Shown: piece after piece, positions 18,079 through 26,972 of the stretch
Numbering within the stretch: the stretch's first letter is position 1
How the letters are laid out: every line of letters begins with the position of its first letter
NCBI GenBank assembly: GCA_020055655.1
Contig: JAIPUR010000021.1
Coordinates: 1 to 45,789, forward strand
DNA: 45,789 nt
Reading direction: 5' to 3'
From: Methanosarcinaceae archaeon
Lineage (GTDB): Archaea > Halobacteriota > Methanosarcinia > Methanosarcinales > Methanosarcinaceae
Notes under the pieces: model-generated
The model's input: the letters and a program-made list of their open reading frames with translations, nothing else
What the model was told of the DNA's origin: nothing
The model's database searches: none
Position numbers and translations under genes: made by a program

Positions 18079-18747
18079 ATGACTGAAGACAATAACTATA
18101 TTCATTATTCTGTTAAGATATATGGCCAGACAGAAATTGGAAATAACCCCACAATTATGGAAAATGTCATTCTGGGTTATCCTATGCATAACACAATTCA
18201 GGAAATGATCAAAAATAAAAAAGAGATCGAAGAAACTGAATTTACAGGTTGCAGTATAGGAGAGGATTCTTTCATCAGAGCAGGAACTACTATTTTTGCT
18301 AATGTGAAAACAGGTAAGAGATTTAAAACAGGACATAATGCCATGATACGCGAGAATACCACAATAGGTGATAATGTCCTTGTAGGAACGAACGTGATAA
18401 TTGATGGAAATGTGAGCATTGGAAATAATGTCAGCATACAGGGAAATGCCTACATCCCTACCCATGTGACAATAGAGGACAATGTATTCATCGGACCATG
18501 TGCAGTACTTGCAAACGATAAATACCCAATTCGTGGAGAATACGAACCCGAAGGTCCGGTTCTCAGAAAAGGAGTATCCATAGGTGCCAATGCGACTGTT
18601 GTACCGGGTGTGGAAATTGGAGAAGGAGCTATGGTGGCTGCAGGAGCAGTTGTGACAAAAGATGTACCAGCATGGAAATTAGCCATCGGCTGCCCTGCAA
18701 AAATAACTGATCTTCCAGAAAAATTGGAAAGCCTGAATAATATATAG
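18079..18747 (+). CDS. Hexapeptide-repeat N-acetyltransferase (WbpD-like)
   Basis: 222-aa left-handed beta-helix acyltransferase. [IV]GxN/[IV]GDN hexapeptides run from about residue 18 to 200 ([32 protein letters not shown]). [10 protein letters not shown] matches the active-site region of WbpD-type enzymes that N-acetylate a UDP-3-amino-sugar. First gene of four on the plus strand, followed by the aminotransferase and oxidoreductase that would make its substrate. The N-terminal insertion (residues 36-58) is unusual. The substrate is inferred. Confidence 0.88.
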   Translation: MTEDNNYIHYSVKIYGQTEIGNNPTIMENVILGYPMHNTIQEMIKNKKEIEETEFTGCSIGEDSFIRAGTTIFANVKTGKRFKTGHNAMIRENTTIGDNVLVGTNVIIDGNVSIGNNVSIQGNAYIPTHVTIEDNVFIGPCAVLANDKYPIRGEYEPEGPVLRKGVSIGANATVVPGVEIGEGAMVAAGAVVTKDVPAWKLAIGCPAKITDLPEKLESLNNI

Positions 18748-18837
18748 ATAAGATATTAGTAGCATCCGAACAATGTCTGATTAATATATTTTTATCATAA
18801 TTATAAGCCCAATAATAAGTATGATTTTAGTGATCAC

Positions 18838-19920
18838 ATGATACCTATTGCAAAACCACAGATCGATGAGGCTGAAGTACAGGCAGTCACAGAGGTATTA
18901 CGTTCTGGCATAATAGCCCAGGGACAACGTGTAGCAGATTTTGAAAATGCGTTTACAGAGTGTTCAGGAACTGAGCATGCAATTGCTGTCAATTCAGGAA
19001 CTGCAGCTCTCCATGCCGCTTTACTGGCCCATGGAATTGGAGAAGGTGATGAAGTTATCACAAGTCCATTCAGTTTTATCGCAACTGCAAATTCCATATT
19101 ATATACCAATGCAAGACCCGTGTTCTCAGACATAGAGGGAAAGACATTCAATCTTGATCCAGAACAGATATCTGAGAAGATCACAAGCAAAACAAAAGCT
19201 ATCATGCCGGTGCATCTCTACGGCCATCCTGCAGAGATGAAAATTATAAGAGAAATTGCAGAGGATCATAAGCTTGCCATAATAGAAGATGCATGCCAGG
19301 CCCACGGCGCAAAATACGATGGAAAAACAGTTGGTTCCTTTGGAACAGGTGCTTTCAGTTTTTACCCAACCAAGAATATGACCACCAGCGAAGGTGGCAT
19401 AATTACAAGCAATGATAAAAAGATAGCAGACAAATGCCGCATGATCCGTAACCATGGATCAAGTCAGCGATACCTTCATGGAATATTGGGATTCAATCTC
19501 CGAATGACAGATATAAGTGCATCCATTGGGCTTGTTCAACTTGGAAAGCTTGGTAACTATACTGCACAAAGACAGCAGAATGCAAAAAAGCTTACTCAAG
19601 GATTGGAAACCATTGAAGGAATTACCTGTCCGGAAGTCAGAGAAGGATGTGAACATGTGTTCCATCAGTACACCATCCGAACTCAGGAGAGGGATAAACT
19701 GGCTGAATACCTAAATCATAACGGGATAGGTACAGGCATACACTATCCAATACCCATCCATAAACAACCCCTGTATCAGGAATTGGGATATGCAGATGAA
19801 TTGCCAGAATCCGAGAAGGCCAGTGCAGAAGTGCTTTCATTACCAGTGCATCCACAACTGAATGAAAGTGAAATTGACATTATTATTAACACTATTAGAC
19901 AGTGGAGTGAGGAAAAATGA
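18838..19920 (+). CDS. DegT/DnrJ/EryC1-family aminotransferase (WbpE-like)
   Basis: PLP enzyme that aminates a keto-sugar nucleotide. 360 aa. GTAALHAAL binds the phosphate, EDACQAHGA supplies the Asp for the pyridine ring, and FSFYPTKNMTTSEGG carries the Schiff-base lysine. In the WbpABED pathway this enzyme aminates C3 of UDP-3-keto-GlcNAcA. The stop overlaps the next start (ATGA), so it is coupled to the oxidoreductase. Confidence 0.93.
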   Translation: MIPIAKPQIDEAEVQAVTEVLRSGIIAQGQRVADFENAFTECSGTEHAIAVNSGTAALHAALLAHGIGEGDEVITSPFSFIATANSILYTNARPVFSDIEGKTFNLDPEQISEKITSKTKAIMPVHLYGHPAEMKIIREIAEDHKLAIIEDACQAHGAKYDGKTVGSFGTGAFSFYPTKNMTTSEGGIITSNDKKIADKCRMIRNHGSSQRYLHGILGFNLRMTDISASIGLVQLGKLGNYTAQRQQNAKKLTQGLETIEGITCPEVREGCEHVFHQYTIRTQERDKLAEYLNHNGIGTGIHYPIPIHKQPLYQELGYADELPESEKASAEVLSLPVHPQLNESEIDIIINTIRQWSEEK

Positions 19921-20852
19921 TCAGAGTAGGAGTCATAGGTGCTGGAGCCATGGGGAAGAACCACATACGCATTTACAGTGAGATGACGAATGTGGAACTT
20001 GCAGGTATCTCAGATATTGACAAGGACCTTGTAGAGGAACTTGCCCAGGAATACAATACAAAATCATTTACTGATTACAATGAACTTCTCAAAATGGACC
20101 TGGATGCAATAAGTATTGTAGTTCCGACAAAGATGCACAAAGTGGTTGCCATTGAATGCATAAGGTCCGGTGCCAATGTACTTGTGGAAAAACCCATTTC
20201 GGATAGTGTTGAAAATGCTCAGGCAATTATAGACGCTGCAAAAGAGAATGATAAAATTGTCATGGTAGGACATATCGAAAGATTCAATCCTGCAGTCATT
20301 AAACTAAAAGAGATAATAGATTCCGGTTTACTTGGCAAGATAGTATCCATATCCACAACGAGAGTAGGACCATATAATCCAAGAATAAGAGATGTTGGCG
20401 TTATTTTAGATATTGGGGTTCACGACATAGATATAATATCATACCTCTATGGCAAAAGTGTAAATCAGACCTATACTGTGGCAGGTGCAGACATACATTC
20501 TTTTGAAGACCATGCAACCATACATATGCGCTTCGATCATGAATTATCGGGTCTTGTGGAAGTTAACTGGCTTACACCCCATAAAGTTAGAAACCTAACT
20601 GCTCTGGGAGTAGAAGGTGTTGCATATCTTGATTATATTGACCAAACAGTAGAATTGCATGATAGTGGCTGGGTAAGAAAAGCAAAGATAGAGCAGAAAG
20701 AGCCGCTTAGAAATGAACTTGAGTATTTTGTAGATTGCGTAAAAGAAGGAAAACAAGCAAATCCATCCGGCGAGGATGGAATGCATGCACTTAAAGTAAG
20801 CCTTGCAGCCATCCGATCATACAAAGAAGAAAAGCTCATCCAGATAGAATAA
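19917..20852 (+). CDS. Gfo/Idh/MocA-family oxidoreductase (WbpB-like)
   Basis: 311-aa NAD-dependent dehydrogenase. Rossmann fold GAGAMGKNHIRIY, catalytic EKPISDS (Lys) and GVHDIDII (His/Asp) are those of the Gfo/Idh family. With the aminotransferase and acetyltransferase neighbours, the best assignment is the C3 oxidation of UDP-N-acetylglucosaminuronate (WbpB). The 4-bp overlap with the upstream gene supports a joint pathway. Confidence 0.92.
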   Translation: MIRVGVIGAGAMGKNHIRIYSEMTNVELAGISDIDKDLVEELAQEYNTKSFTDYNELLKMDLDAISIVVPTKMHKVVAIECIRSGANVLVEKPISDSVENAQAIIDAAKENDKIVMVGHIERFNPAVIKLKEIIDSGLLGKIVSISTTRVGPYNPRIRDVGVILDIGVHDIDIISYLYGKSVNQTYTVAGADIHSFEDHATIHMRFDHELSGLVEVNWLTPHKVRNLTALGVEGVAYLDYIDQTVELHDSGWVRKAKIEQKEPLRNELEYFVDCVKEGKQANPSGEDGMHALKVSLAAIRSYKEEKLIQIE

Positions 20853-20887
20853 GATCAATAATAAGATTATATTAAAGTGTGATCAAT

Positions 20888-22318
20888 ATGACTAAGAAAC
20901 TTGCAGACATCATTAAAGAAAAAGGGCCGATCAAAAAGATAGGAGTTATTGGAATGGGGTACGTTGGTATTCCTGCAGCTGCCCTTTTTGCAGATTCAGA
21001 TAAATTCGACCTTGTACTTGGATTCCAAAGGGATTCACCTTCATCAGGACATAAGATCGAGATGATAAATAACGGTGAAAGTCCACTTAAAGGGGAAGAG
21101 CCGGGATTAGAAGAGCTTTTAAAAAGGGTTGTTAATTCAGGTAAATTCCAATGTACAGCTGATTTTTCAAGAATCGCCGAACTGGATGCAGTTACCCTTG
21201 CTATCCAGACACCTTTTGCAAACCCTAAGGCCCTGGAGCCTGACTTTGGAGCTTTAAAAGAAGGGATCCGCAATGTTGGAAGGTACCTGAAACCAGGTAT
21301 GCTCGTAGTCCTTGAATCAACAATCACACCAGGAACTACCGATACCATGGCAAAGGAGATCCTGGAAGAAGAATCCGGCCTGAATGCAGGAGAGGATTTT
21401 GCATTAGCCCATGCTCCTGAACGTGTAATGGTTGGCAGACTCTTACGCAACATACAGGAACACGACCGCATCGTTGGTGGAATTGACGAAGTTAGCACTG
21501 ATCGAGCAGTAGAGCTCTACAGTCCGGTGCTGACCAAAGGTACGATCATACCAATGAGCTCTACAGCAGCTGAAGTTACCAAGACCACAGAGAACACGCT
21601 CAGAGACCTGCAGATTGCCGCAATGAACCAGCTTGCACTTTATTGTGAAGCAATGGGCATCAATGTCTATGATGTAAGAAGCGGCGTTGACAGTCTCAAG
21701 GGAGAAGGTATTACAAGAGCAGTACTCTGGCCAGGAGCTGGTGTTGGTGGACACTGCCTTACAAAAGATACATACCACCTGGAACGTGGTGTAACCATGG
21801 GCTCCGAGACACTTGACTATCCCGAAGATGCGGAATCCATCTATGTGCTGGCAAGAAGAGTGAATGATTTCATGCCTTTACACATGTTCAATCTCACAGT
21901 GGCTGCATTGAAGCGACTGAACAAGGACATCAAAGGTGCAAAGATAGCAATGCTTGGCTGGGCATTTATCAATGACTCAGATGATGCACGCAATCCACCA
22001 TCCGAACCTTACAGAGATATAGCAATGGAAGCTGGTGCTGACATCAAGGTTCATGACCCACATGTACTTGATTATCCTGATGTTGAAATACACAGGAAGA
22101 TGGAAGATGTGATCAAAGGAGCTGACGTAGTCCTGATATTCACCGGACACAAGGAATACTTTGCTCTGACACCAGAAGCGATCAACTCATTAACCGGTAA
22201 AGAACACACTGTAATAGTAGATGGGAGAAACGTAATTGAGCCTGATGCATTCATTGATGCGGGCTTTGTCTACAAAGGCATTGGTCGCGGAGATAAGAAC
22301 AGCCACGATATCAACTGA
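20888..22318 (+). CDS. Nucleotide-sugar 6-dehydrogenase (UDP-GlcNAc or UDP-ManNAc type)
   Basis: Oxidises C6 of a UDP-N-acetylhexosamine to the uronic acid. 476 aa from the ATG at 20888; the GTG nine bases upstream is part of the SD (GTGATC). GMGYVGIPAAALFAD is the NAD site, LESTITPGTT and GVGGHCLTKDTYH the catalytic Cys segment, and MLGWAFINDSDDARNPPSEP the C-terminal half. WbpA (UDP-GlcNAc) and WecC (UDP-ManNAc) are not separable by eye; the neighbours favour WbpA. Last gene of the set. Confidence 0.92.
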   Translation: MTKKLADIIKEKGPIKKIGVIGMGYVGIPAAALFADSDKFDLVLGFQRDSPSSGHKIEMINNGESPLKGEEPGLEELLKRVVNSGKFQCTADFSRIAELDAVTLAIQTPFANPKALEPDFGALKEGIRNVGRYLKPGMLVVLESTITPGTTDTMAKEILEEESGLNAGEDFALAHAPERVMVGRLLRNIQEHDRIVGGIDEVSTDRAVELYSPVLTKGTIIPMSSTAAEVTKTTENTLRDLQIAAMNQLALYCEAMGINVYDVRSGVDSLKGEGITRAVLWPGAGVGGHCLTKDTYHLERGVTMGSETLDYPEDAESIYVLARRVNDFMPLHMFNLTVAALKRLNKDIKGAKIAMLGWAFINDSDDARNPPSEPYRDIAMEAGADIKVHDPHVLDYPDVEIHRKMEDVIKGADVVLIFTGHKEYFALTPEAINSLTGKEHTVIVDGRNVIEPDAFIDAGFVYKGIGRGDKNSHDIN

Positions 22319-22345
22319 ATTGCCAGCATTTTATGATGCAGCCCA

Positions 22346-22948
22346 TCAAGGCTCATCTTTTCTTTTTCTTTCTTTTCTAAGTTGTATATTTTTCAGTACC
22401 AGCAATATGAATAATATTTGTGCAATGGTAACACCAATACCATCTGCAAGTAGATCGTGGACGTTGGCAGTTCTTCCGGGAACATAGGATTGATGCAATT
22501 CATCAGTTATTCCATACACAATACCCAGTATTATTGCAAAGATCGCTGCATACTTTCGAAGAATTAGATTCTCAGAATTCTTGAACGTTAAATGAAGAAG
22601 AAAACCAAGCCCAAAATACAAGAATATATGTGCCACTTTATCCTTTTGATCATAAGAATAATTGACAAGATCAATAACAAAGTGCAAACCTGCATTTTCA
22701 AATATATCCCGGATCGTGTAAAGAAGAGGGATTTTGAAAAAGCTCGTTGGAATTCCAATGTCAGACCGAGAGGACAAATAGAATATCATTGCTGCATAGA
22801 GTACACTCAATATCAAAAATATCTTAGCTTTGTTATTCCTGTAATCATAGTGAAGAACAAAGTGAACTATATCAAGAGATTTTTGTAAAAAGTACAGTAC
22901 GCCTAGTGCAATATAGGCAAATATTTTGTTTTTCAGTATATCTCGCAT
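22346..22948 (-). CDS. VanZ-family membrane protein
   Basis: 200 aa with five or six helices. The VanZ signature is clear: KVAHIFLYFGLGFLLHL in mid-protein and GITDELHQSYVPGRTANVHDLLADGIG near the end. VanZ-like proteins are common beside surface polysaccharide genes; their biochemical role is unknown. Convergent with the sugar dehydrogenase, 27 bp apart, with a weak shared inverted repeat in the gap. Confidence 0.9.
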   Translation of the reverse strand: MRDILKNKIFAYIALGVLYFLQKSLDIVHFVLHYDYRNNKAKIFLILSVLYAAMIFYLSSRSDIGIPTSFFKIPLLYTIRDIFENAGLHFVIDLVNYSYDQKDKVAHIFLYFGLGFLLHLTFKNSENLILRKYAAIFAIILGIVYGITDELHQSYVPGRTANVHDLLADGIGVTIAQILFILLVLKNIQLRKERKRKDEP

Positions 22949-22986
22949 AGAACCCTGATACCAAAAGTACTTGAAGTATCAAATAT

Positions 22987-23907
22987 CTATCTGGAAATTA
23001 TCGAGTCTACAATCTCCTGAAGACCATCCTTTAATCCCACTTTTGGATCATAACCAATACTTTTTGCTTTAGATATATCAGAATAACTATCTTTGATATC
23101 TCCTGGCATCCAATCCTCGAATTCAATATCCAGAGGAGAGTCAAATATATCCAGAATAACCTGCGCAAGTTCTTTTACAGTTGTCTTCTGACCAGTGCCA
23201 ACGTTGAATACCTGCCCATTTGAGTTCTGATCATCTATAAGCAGAGTGATCATATCCACAATATCATGTACTGAAACAAAATCCCTTGTCTGAGAGCCAT
23301 CGCCAAATATTATTGGAGATTTGCCTTCTTTAACACGACCTATGAATTTCGATATAACACCGGAATATGGATTTGAAGGGTCCTGTCTTGGGCTGTAGAT
23401 GTTGAAGGGACGGATGCAGACGGTTGGCATACCAAATGCCTGGTAATACATGGTACAGAACTTTTCACCACTGAGTTTGCTTACACCGTATGGAGACATT
23501 GGACTTTGAGGATGTTTTTCATCCACAGGTAGATATTCAGGATTACCATAAATTGCTGCAGAGCTCATGTATATGAATTTCTGGACATTACCCTTTCGAG
23601 CACCTTCCAGAAGGTTGAGTGTACCAAAGACATTGTTATCGGCATCGAAGAGTGGCTCATCCATAGATCTAACTACACTTATCTGTGCAGCGGTGTGAAT
23701 GATCACATCTTGTGAGGCTGCCAGATCCTGAGCCACAGGAGACCTGATATCATCTTTTACAAGTTCAACACCTTCAGGAAAATCGGAGCGTGTATTGGAT
23801 GACAAATTATCAAGGATAGTTAATTGGTGATTTTCATGCAGCCGGTCCACTAGGTAGCTGCCCACCTGGCCCATTCCACCTGTGATGAGAATTTTCTTCA
23901 TGTTCAT
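22987..23907 (-). CDS. NAD-dependent epimerase/dehydratase (UDP-hexose 4-epimerase-like)
   Basis: 306-aa extended short-chain dehydrogenase. GGMGQVGSYL (NAD loop), KDDIRS, SSAAIYG with the catalytic Ser, and YGVSK with Tyr and Lys are intact; RPFNIYSPRQDP and VHDIVDMI complete the sugar site. Homologues interconvert UDP-Glc/Gal or UDP-GlcNAc/GalNAc. The product would feed the surface glycan made by this cluster; substrate not decided by sequence. A second Met two codons in is an alternative start. Confidence 0.92.
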   Translation of the reverse strand: MNMKKILITGGMGQVGSYLVDRLHENHQLTILDNLSSNTRSDFPEGVELVKDDIRSPVAQDLAASQDVIIHTAAQISVVRSMDEPLFDADNNVFGTLNLLEGARKGNVQKFIYMSSAAIYGNPEYLPVDEKHPQSPMSPYGVSKLSGEKFCTMYYQAFGMPTVCIRPFNIYSPRQDPSNPYSGVISKFIGRVKEGKSPIIFGDGSQTRDFVSVHDIVDMITLLIDDQNSNGQVFNVGTGQKTTVKELAQVILDIFDSPLDIEFEDWMPGDIKDSYSDISKAKSIGYDPKVGLKDGLQEIVDSIISR

Positions 23908-24000
23908 ATCAGTAGAATGGAAAAAGAATTATAAAGTTCTTATCATTATAGGAAAAAAGATTAGAAAAAATACAGGCTACTATAAAACAATTAAAATAAA

Positions 24001-24022
24001 TGATCTAAAGAAAATTAGATCA
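24001..24022 (-). terminator. Terminator of the small cysteine-rich gene
   Basis: TGATCTAA-AGAAAA-TTAGATCA, a perfect 8-bp stem whose upstream arm contains the TGA stop of the 24020-24187 gene; T-rich sequence follows on the minus strand. Confidence 0.65.
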
Positions 24023-24187
24023 TGCCATGTTTGCAGATATTAGAGCTGCGGATTCTTTTACCATTACGTTACCAGAATTTGCTGATTCCATGCAATGTAG
24101 AGTGCAATACATATCTTCACGAAGGAAATCTTCGTAAACAAATATTGAACTTTTACATGCTGCACATTTTGTTTCCACTAATTTCAT
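24020..24187 (-). CDS. Small cysteine-rich (putative zinc-binding) protein
   Basis: 55 aa. MKLVETKCAACKSSIFVYED followed by MYCTLHCME gives CxxC and CxxxC knuckles about 22 residues apart, a likely Zn site. The ATG at 24187 has SD GGTGGT four bases upstream; the longer frame to 24217 has none. Function unknown. It ends in a stop embedded in a hairpin. Confidence 0.75.
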   Translation of the reverse strand: MKLVETKCAACKSSIFVYEDFLREDMYCTLHCMESANSGNVMVKESAALISANMA

Positions 24188-24486
24188 ATGTACCACCATA
24201 TTGTTGCTAACTTGCAAACTACTACATCATGTGGAGATATAATTTTGGCCCACATGAATAGTAATAATTTGTAATTACGAATAAGAAAATAACCCATTTG
24301 ACTTATTCAATTTTTAATATCCATTCACTGCTATATAAGTATATGTGCACTGTGAAATGTTATACTCATAATGATGGTAACATATATTCAGCCAAAAAAA
24401 GCATTATCATAAGCATAAATAATATATAACAACAAAAGCCTAAATGCGCAGGTGATAGATATTATTGCTGAAGAGAGAGTGACTTA

Positions 24487-25470
24487 ATGTTTTTGGACTT
24501 TGGATCCGCAGCAACAATTCATGGCATAGTACTTGCCAGTAACTTCATTTTACCATTCATAGTAGCATACATATCACTACCATATTTTATTAATAAACTA
24601 ACAGAAAGAGGAATACTTGCAAAGGATTATTACAAACCTGGTAAAGTAATGGTTCCAGACAGAGGCGGAATTGCGATTCTATTGATCGCAATGGTTTGTT
24701 TCTCGCTGAATACACTTTTCTTTAAATACTCGACTACCAACTATGTAGTACTCATTGTCATTGCACTGTTTGGACTCTTTGGCATTCTTGATGATATGAT
24801 AGACATTGGAAGAGTGACGAAGCTTCTTTTGATGTACTACTGCTCATACCCCCTTATTCAGTACGCAACCCATACTGCATTTGCTCTTCCTGCCGTAGGT
24901 AACCTGGAACTTGGCATCCTTTATCTACAATTCATTGTACCCACATATGTGCTTGTAGCATCAAACCTTGTGAACATGCATTCAGGTTACAATGGCCTTG
25001 CATCAGGACTTTCGACCATCATCCTGATCTCACTCATAATAAAATCAGCATTGATAGGAGATGTTGAGAATATATTTGCTGTCGTCAGTGTCACAGGTGC
25101 TACACTTGCATATTTACTCTACGACAAATACCCATCCAAGATATTCTGGGGAAATATAGGGTCACTGACAATTGGTGCTGCCATAGGCACTATAATAGTG
25201 ATACAGGGATTCATTATTAGCGGTTTTGTCATGTTCATCCCACATACATTGAATTTCCTCATGTACGTCTATTGGAGAGTTAAGAAGTTCCCGGTGGCGA
25301 AGTTCGGAAAGGACAGAGGAGACGGAATACTGGAGGTTCCCAATCCACTTACATTGAAATGGGTACTGCCTTATTATCGCGAGGTCACTGAAAAGCAGGC
25401 TACATGGGCAATGTATGCTTTGACTGGATTCTTCTGTTTGTTGGGAATATTGATGCCCGGAAGGATATAA
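24487..25470 (+). CDS. Polyprenyl-phosphate GlcNAc-1-P transferase (GT4; AglH/WecA/MraY superfamily)
   Basis: Integral membrane enzyme of 327 aa with about ten helices that starts lipid-linked glycan synthesis by moving HexNAc-1-P from UDP to dolichyl phosphate. FGILDDMIDIGR (Asp-rich loop), NLVNMHSGYNGLASG (catalytic NxxN/xxD-like loop) and KFGKDRGDGILEVPNP near the end fit the family; AglH is the archaeal counterpart. Placed after the WbpD-E-B-A-like genes, it could start the glycan that decorates archaellins. Its last ~25 codons are duplicated at 40631-40700. Confidence 0.9.
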   Translation: MFLDFGSAATIHGIVLASNFILPFIVAYISLPYFINKLTERGILAKDYYKPGKVMVPDRGGIAILLIAMVCFSLNTLFFKYSTTNYVVLIVIALFGLFGILDDMIDIGRVTKLLLMYYCSYPLIQYATHTAFALPAVGNLELGILYLQFIVPTYVLVASNLVNMHSGYNGLASGLSTIILISLIIKSALIGDVENIFAVVSVTGATLAYLLYDKYPSKIFWGNIGSLTIGAAIGTIIVIQGFIISGFVMFIPHTLNFLMYVYWRVKKFPVAKFGKDRGDGILEVPNPLTLKWVLPYYREVTEKQATWAMYALTGFFCLLGILMPGRI

Positions 25471-25578
25471 TAATTTTAGACTTAAGGCTGATTATAAGCT
25501 TCGATTTCATTAAATTAATTTCATGTCCCATCAAGATAATAATTAGCTAAATGTTTGACATGATGATATTGATGGAAT

Positions 25579-25619
25579 GTGCCGCCTGCAGCTTGTGGTT
25601 GCACCGGATTTAGAAACAT
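25579..25619. repeat. GC-rich bracket repeat 1 of 4
   Basis: GTGCCGCCTGCAGC then GTGGTTGCACCGGATTTAG. The same unit recurs at 26689, 40786 and 41907, all in the same orientation, at both ends of each toxin-antitoxin block. In copy 3 the core GCCGC-CT-GCGGC is a perfect inverted repeat. Confidence 0.7.
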
Positions 25620-25635
25620 ATATAATGAGACATGA

Positions 25636-25971
25636 TCATTTTCCTGTGATGAGCTGTATGAGCCGGTCTTCCACCTCTTTTAATTTAGCATCATTCAATG
25701 TTCCAAGTTCGTATTCAATTATATCCCCTGTTGCAGTGAATATCTTATTTGTCCGGATCAGACTATTAACTTTAAGCTCACCATTTGCAAGATCACTTTT
25801 TCCAAGTCTTACTTCATAAGAATCATGCCTGTGATTTGATGTGATCTGGCACAGAATATAGTCATCACCTTTCAGATCAACGATAACTAGTGCAGGACGT
25901 TTCTTGGTTGCGGTTAGATCTGAGAAAGGAAATGGCAGGACAACTATTGAACCTTTCTTGAAAACAGCCAT
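25636..25971 (-). CDS. mazF: MazF/PemK-type endoribonuclease toxin
   Basis: 111-aa type II toxin cutting mRNA. KGSIVVLPFPFSDLTATKKRPALVI is the family's start (the Arg-Pro loop), QITSNHRHDSYEV and NSLIRTNKIFTA carry the other conserved segment. It follows the AbrB-type antitoxin by 27 bp. The second copy of this locus has only the C-terminal two thirds of this gene, fused to a piece of the antitoxin. Confidence 0.92.
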   Translation of the reverse strand: MAVFKKGSIVVLPFPFSDLTATKKRPALVIVDLKGDDYILCQITSNHRHDSYEVRLGKSDLANGELKVNSLIRTNKIFTATGDIIEYELGTLNDAKLKEVEDRLIQLITGK

Positions 25972-25998
25972 TTTATATTACCTCATGCCTTGATCAAT

Positions 25999-26244
25999 TC
26001 AAAGGTAACCCCATGCTTCATCTTCTTCAGGATTATCCCAGAGCTTTGAGAGGGACTTTTCTGATGCCATGGCAGCACCCATCTTCCACTCGATATCCTC
26101 AATTGGACGGACTTCTATATGATCGTCCATGGCTATGACAGCAACCTTGCTCCCAATGTCAAAAGCTCCCTTGCGCATACCAGAAGGTATTACAATCTGC
26201 CCTTTGCTAGTTATTGTTACGGTTCTTATACCTACAATTGACAT
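25999..26244 (-). CDS. mazE: AbrB/MazE-type antitoxin
   Basis: 81 aa. Swapped-hairpin AbrB domain at residues 5-50 (RTVTITSKGQIVIPSGMRKGAFDIGSKV), then a flexible acidic tail (LWDNPEEDEAWGYL) that would bind and block MazF. It is upstream of mazF on the same strand and probably autoregulates the pair from the 53-bp divergent promoter gap shared with the mntA remnant. Confidence 0.9.
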   Translation of the reverse strand: MSIVGIRTVTITSKGQIVIPSGMRKGAFDIGSKVAVIAMDDHIEVRPIEDIEWKMGAAMASEKSLSKLWDNPEEDEAWGYL

Positions 26245-26297
26245 TTATTATTCACCCCTTGAGTCTTACATGTAAGATAGGTAATCTGATATTATAT

Positions 26298-26495
26298 ATG
26301 AATTGTGATACTATAATAGAAAAGCAGATCAATAATTACAGAGAGGCTATTATCCCAATACTACTGAAAAATGATGTGCGTAAAGCCGACATCTTCGGCT
26401 CATTTGCTAGGAATGTGGCCAATATTGATAATGATATAGATATTCTTGTTCATTTCAAGGAGCGCATTCTGAAAGACGAAGTTAAGATACTATAA
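26298..26495 (+). pseudogene. Truncated MntA-type nucleotidyltransferase antitoxin
   Basis: 65 aa. It matches the intact MntA at 41165-41455 up to DIDILVHFK, then lacks 36 residues (in frame) and resumes at ERILKDEVKIL. The nucleotidyltransferase core GSFARN...DNDIDI is kept. The deletion ends fall in similar sequence (AAAGGGCGC versus AAGGAGCGT), suggesting slipped or microhomology recombination. It may still make a short protein. Confidence 0.8.
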
Positions 26496-26610
26496 AGGAT
26501 CCTGAAGTTTCATCCGACACATAATAGATCCTATCGAGAAGATAGAAGATTTCACATTCAATAAGAGAACGTAGAAGACTTTTTTGATGATATAAGAACA
26601 GAATATTTAG
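26492..26610 (+). pseudogene. HepT (HEPN) toxin remnant
   Basis: The start codon that overlaps mntA in copy B (CTATGAAGG) reads CTATAAAGG here, so ATG is lost. About 90 bases remain alignable to the hepT start (GATCCTATCGAGAAGATAG, GATTTCACATTCAATAAG) with a small frameshift, then about 260 bp of the gene are missing before the common downstream sequence (TAAGAACAGA). No functional toxin can be made. Confidence 0.75.
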
Positions 26611-26688
26611 CCTTTTTTGGACCTAAGTTTGAACTCTAGATTCTAAACTCCGTTCTCTTTTTTTTATTTGTGCACAACAATTATGAAT

Positions 26689-26726
26689 TGTACCGCCTGT
26701 CGGCGTGTGGTTGCACCGGATTTAAG
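26689..26726. repeat. GC-rich bracket repeat 2 of 4
   Basis: TTGTACCGCCTGTCGGCG then TGTGGTTGCACCGGATTTAA; same unit and orientation as at 25579. It closes copy A on the right. Confidence 0.65.
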
Positions 26727-26830
26727 TCTTTCACCTCATTGCCCATACAAAACAAAGAGGATATAGCCAGTATTTCTTACACTAAAAAAAGAAGTTGGAA
26801 GAGAGAAAATGATAGCAAATTTATAGAATT

Positions 26831-26953
26831 TCAGTTCAGACCAAGGATATTCCGTTTATCCTTTTTTTTCTCATCTTTCTTCTCTTTCTTTTTTGTCTTT
26901 ACGAACTCATCGACTTCCTTGATCCTGTGAATGTTGGTTTCTTTTTTCCCCAT
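26831..26953 (-). CDS. Small Lys-rich protein
   Basis: 40 aa: MGKKETNIHRIKEVDEFVKT, then an almost uninterrupted Lys/Glu/Asp run, ending KRNILGLN. GGAGGG eight bases before the ATG is the strongest SD of the region. It is 19 bp downstream of the coiled-coil gene and probably in the same transcript. Function unknown; may interact with the coiled-coil protein or nucleic acid. Confidence 0.6.
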   Translation of the reverse strand: MGKKETNIHRIKEVDEFVKTKKKEKKDEKKKDKRNILGLN

Positions 26954-26972
26954 ATTTTCCCTCCTGATTGGA

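Larger units (their letters stand above)
25403..26726. repeat. Segmental duplication, copy A (GT4 tail + MazEF + MntA/HepT remnant)
   Basis: This block matches 40631-41940 in gene order and, away from deletions, closely in sequence: GT4 3' end, spacer, GC-rich repeat, MazF/MazE, divergent MntA/HepT, AT-rich tail, GC-rich repeat. Copy A is probably the source, because here the GT4 gene is complete. Confidence 0.8.

Noticed and set aside
18031-18465. 144-codon minus-strand frame over the acetyltransferase gene
   Set aside because: Shadow of the hexapeptide-repeat gene; the repeat periodicity is only in the plus frame.
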